This document shows positions 4,532-6,852 of a stretch of 6,852 bases of DNA, in pieces (the stretch's first letter is position 1; each line of letters begins with the position of its first letter). Made by a program: the position numbers and the translations under genes. This DNA is from Pullilachnospira_A gallistercoris (GTDB lineage: Bacteria; Bacillota; Clostridia; Lachnospirales; Lachnospiraceae). The notes beneath the pieces were generated by a model that saw nothing but the letters and a program-made list of their open reading frames with translations, searched no databases and had not been told where the DNA came from. The stretch spans positions 1-6,852 of the forward strand of contig DVHM01000014.1 in NCBI GenBank assembly GCA_018712125.1, given 5' to 3'.

Positions 4532-6802
4532 CTATTTCCTCCCGTAACGGGCCACCCGCTCGTCCGCGATCACGCCGCTCCAGTTCATTCCGAAGGCAAA
4601 GTCGTACACATGGCCTTCCGAGTCCACATGGCACTCCATGTCAAAGGGGACATCCTCCTTCTGCCGCTCGACAGTTTTCATATTCGCAGGCATCTGGAAG
4701 GGCAGCAGGCCGCAGGGCTCCGCGTCTCCACAGATCAGCTGCAGGAACGCCTCATAAGTGACGCCAAATCCCATGAGAATTCCATCCGCCTTACCCTCAA
4801 ACTCCGCGACAACCATGGGACCGTCCGAAGAAACGCAGGCGATGACAGGTTTGTCCCCCATGGCCTTCCTTGTATCCAGAAGCGCGTCCAGATCCGCTGC
4901 CTGGTAAGCTGTCACTGTCTTGCCCTTATAGCAGCGATTGGTAAAATCTTCCCTGGGATCCCCACCTGCCAGGCTTTCCTCTCTGGCATACTCCGCCGTG
5001 TAAGTCCGGTACTGTCTTGTGATGGGCACATAGCCGTTTCCGCCGGCTTCCCTGTCCGCCTGGCTGTAACCGGAATCCATCCCCGTCTTTTCGTTTTTCG
5101 GCATCCGCATAAAGACAATGGCAGCGTCCGCATCCTCCGGTGTATCCACCAACGTAAAATATTTTTCCAGGATCTCCGTGGGAACCGGAATTTCATTCGT
5201 CTCCGGATCCATACGCATCATCCAGTTTCTGCCCGCGGGGGAATACTGTTTCGGGACATAGATTTTCGTCTTTTTCGCCAGGGGAAGCATCTGCCCGCGG
5301 TTCTTCAGCATGACAATCGATTTCAGCTGCGCCGCGAATCCCCTCTTACAGTATTCTTCCGTTCCCACCAGATCGTTCGCTTTGTCCGCATCCACATAGG
5401 GATTCTCAAACAGTCCGACACGGAACATATTCCTGAGGATTCGGACCGCCGACCGGCGAATTCTCTGTTCCATGGCATCCTGACCGTATTTTTCCACACC
5501 CAGCTGATAGGCTTTCTTCAAACGATCGATATCCGACAGACCGCCAAACTGATCATTCCCCGCTTCCATAATTTTCAGGCAGCGCTCCTCCGGGCTCAGG
5601 TCTTCCACACCCCAGCATTTCCCGCCGATCATCAGATTCATGGGCCCAAGCGGATCCGTCAGCCCCCAGTCTGTACAGACCATCTCGTCATATCCGTATT
5701 TTTCCCGCAGCAGCGTTGTCATCAGGTATCGGTTAAAGGCAATTCCCACATCCTCGCCATTCTCCTGATCCTGTCCGGTGGCGATGACGTAGGAGGGCAT
5801 GATGGCCGCCGCCTTCCCGGTTCCCCCGGAGAGATCAAAGGCTCCCTCCGTAAATGGGATCAGATGGTCTTCAAAGTTTCCGCCCGGGTACACCGCGTAT
5901 TTTCCACAGGGGAAATGTGCCTCCCGGCCGGCCTCCACCGCTCCGGCTCCCGGCCAGTGTTTCGCCATGGCAATCACGCTGTCCGCTCCCCAGCCGTCGG
6001 CACTTCCCTCCGTCGTCTGCATGCCGTCACAGTAAGCTCTGGCCATATCCGCCGCGAGACGGCTGCTCTCCCCGTAGCTTCCACTGTATCTGCCCCACCG
6101 GGGTTCTGTCCCGATATCAATCTGAGGCGAGAGAGCCGTCGTCAACCCCATGGCCCGGTATTCCTTTGCCGCGATTCCGGCGTATTCCCGCTCCAGTTCC
6201 GGGTCGAAAGTGGCCGCCATACCGATATTTTCCGGCCAATGGGAAATCGCTCCGCCGGCGCCGGCATTAAACTCATCGGTCGCTGTGCACCCGTGTCTGG
6301 GATCTGTACTGATATTGACCGGCACGCCGAAGGGAGCCGTCTCCGCCGCTTCCTGCATCTGATTCGTCCACATGGCGCTGCCGTGAGCATCCGGCACAAT
6401 GGAGAGCAGATAATGACGGATAAAATCTTTCTCCACAAACTTCTTCTGCTGGTCCGTCATGGCATAGACAGGGACGGAACCGTCTGTATCGCGATACTCC
6501 CTGCCACCATAGGTAAAATCTCCCAGATAGGGATTGCTGAACCCCGGCAGCATCTGCTGCGGTGTGTGGAGCATCAGTCCCAGCATCTCCTCCACATTCA
6601 GGCGGGATGCCAGATCCTCGGCCCGCTCCTGAGCCGTCAGCCTCCAGTCCTCATAGGGATACAATTTTCCATCCCCGACAAGATCCTTGAAATACAGCCC
6701 GTCCTGCTCCATAAATCCCTTTCCGGAATCCTCCGCCATGCACAGCCGGGGACCGTCGGGATTCTCCTTTGTCTTCAAATTTACCTGATACTTGTCCTCC
6801 AT
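4532..6802 (-). CDS. Two-domain cytoplasmic GH3 glycoside hydrolase (beta-glucosidase-like)
   Basis: Product of 756 residues. The ATG at 6802 is preceded at 11 bases by GGGAGG (6814-6819); the stop is TAG. The GH3 N-terminal barrel covers about 55-460: DPRHG (167-171), EPRWGR (233-238), Lys-His in AKHWPGAG (281-282), and the predicted nucleophile Asp378 in CTDWG. The C-terminal alpha/beta sandwich covers about 485-740 and ends shortly after FAFGMNWSG. There is no fibronectin-III domain and no signal peptide, so it should act inside the cell on imported oligosaccharides or glycosides. The acid/base Glu is not obvious: the region that usually carries it is replaced by a loop with GYSQADREAGGNGYVP (578-593). 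It belongs to a different GH3 branch from the enzyme part of the fusion downstream, so the two are not a recent duplication. Substrate (glucoside, xyloside or other) cannot be told from sequence. It probably shares regulation with genes upstream of the window. Confidence 0.9.
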   Translation of the reverse strand: MEDKYQVNLKTKENPDGPRLCMAEDSGKGFMEQDGLYFKDLVGDGKLYPYEDWRLTAQERAEDLASRLNVEEMLGLMLHTPQQMLPGFSNPYLGDFTYGGREYRDTDGSVPVYAMTDQQKKFVEKDFIRHYLLSIVPDAHGSAMWTNQMQEAAETAPFGVPVNISTDPRHGCTATDEFNAGAGGAISHWPENIGMAATFDPELEREYAGIAAKEYRAMGLTTALSPQIDIGTEPRWGRYSGSYGESSRLAADMARAYCDGMQTTEGSADGWGADSVIAMAKHWPGAGAVEAGREAHFPCGKYAVYPGGNFEDHLIPFTEGAFDLSGGTGKAAAIMPSYVIATGQDQENGEDVGIAFNRYLMTTLLREKYGYDEMVCTDWGLTDPLGPMNLMIGGKCWGVEDLSPEERCLKIMEAGNDQFGGLSDIDRLKKAYQLGVEKYGQDAMEQRIRRSAVRILRNMFRVGLFENPYVDADKANDLVGTEEYCKRGFAAQLKSIVMLKNRGQMLPLAKKTKIYVPKQYSPAGRNWMMRMDPETNEIPVPTEILEKYFTLVDTPEDADAAIVFMRMPKNEKTGMDSGYSQADREAGGNGYVPITRQYRTYTAEYAREESLAGGDPREDFTNRCYKGKTVTAYQAADLDALLDTRKAMGDKPVIACVSSDGPMVVAEFEGKADGILMGFGVTYEAFLQLICGDAEPCGLLPFQMPANMKTVERQKEDVPFDMECHVDSEGHVYDFAFGMNWSGVIADERVARYGRK

Positions 6803-6813
6803 AAAATCACAAA

Positions 6814-6819
6814 CCTCCC
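6814..6819 (-). promoter_or_regulatory. Ribosome binding site of the upstream GH3 gene
   Basis: GGGAGG, 11 bases before ATG at 6802. The spacing is slightly long. The GTG between them is out of frame, so the ATG is the only credible start. Confidence 0.6.
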
Positions 6820-6830
6820 GTTTTTCTCTT

Positions 6831-6836
6831 ATTTTA
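6831..6836 (-). promoter_or_regulatory. Possible -10 box for the upstream GH3 gene
   Basis: TAAAAT (one mismatch to TATAAT) on the minus strand, about 28 bases before the ATG at 6802. A -35 element at normal spacing would fall at or just outside the window edge, so it cannot be tested here. Confidence 0.25.
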
Positions 6837-6852
6837 ACGCCCTGTCCGGGTT

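Noticed and set aside
4458..4634. 59-residue N-terminal extension of the methyltransferase
   Set aside because: It overlaps the end of the upstream GH3 gene, is Arg/Gly-rich with no family similarity, and has no ribosome site.
99..6802. The two GH3 genes as a tandem duplication
   Set aside because: They differ in domain make-up (fibronectin domain and N-terminal extension only in one), in nucleophile context (SDYG versus CTDWG) and in acid/base region, so they come from different GH3 branches.

Overview
The window looks like chromosomal DNA from a fairly GC-rich Clostridia-type Firmicute, most likely a gut or rumen Lachnospiraceae. The evidence is strong AGGAGG-type ribosome binding sites, densely packed genes on one strand, the types of GH3 glucosidase present and an AgrA/LytTR-type response regulator. 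The taxonomic placement is inference from style; there is no rRNA or other marker.

All genes lie on the minus strand, so the order of transcription runs from high to low coordinates. First comes a two-domain cytoplasmic GH3 glycosidase (6802 to 4532). After a 74-bp gap with a possible weak promoter comes a class I SAM-dependent methyltransferase of the RlmI-like type (4457 to 3567). A 123-bp intergenic region follows, holding a convincing extended -10 promoter and, just upstream of it, a 21-bp-period direct repeat. Next is a very long ORF (GTG start at 3443, stop at 99). It encodes a complete GH3 beta-glucosidase-type enzyme (extra N-terminal domain, both GH3 domains, fibronectin-like domain) and continues without a stop into a complete REC-LytTR response regulator. 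Last, the start of a further gene (51 to 1) runs off the window edge. No gene-free stretch exceeds 300 bases, and I see no tRNA, rRNA, insertion sequence or CRISPR array.

The central observation is the in-frame GH3-REC-LytTR polypeptide of about 1114 residues. A catabolic enzyme joined to a DNA-binding response regulator is not a standard architecture. It could be a true fusion, with the enzyme lobe acting as a sensor or tether for the regulator. It could instead be two formerly separate adjacent genes whose stop codon was lost. It could also be a locus making both a fused and a free regulator, because an internal ATG at 851 has its own ribosome binding site and would give a normal 250-residue response regulator. 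The junction is AT-rich and reads like former intergenic DNA, and both other forward frames reach a stop soon after the GH3 part ends, so a one-base indel, real or from sequencing, could also explain it.

The likely job of the locus is intracellular breakdown of imported beta-glycosides or oligosaccharides by two GH3 enzymes of different subfamilies (neither has a signal peptide). A LytTR regulator may control its own promoter through the repeat at 3529-3562. The methyltransferase is probably a housekeeping RNA-modification gene that happens to lie between them.
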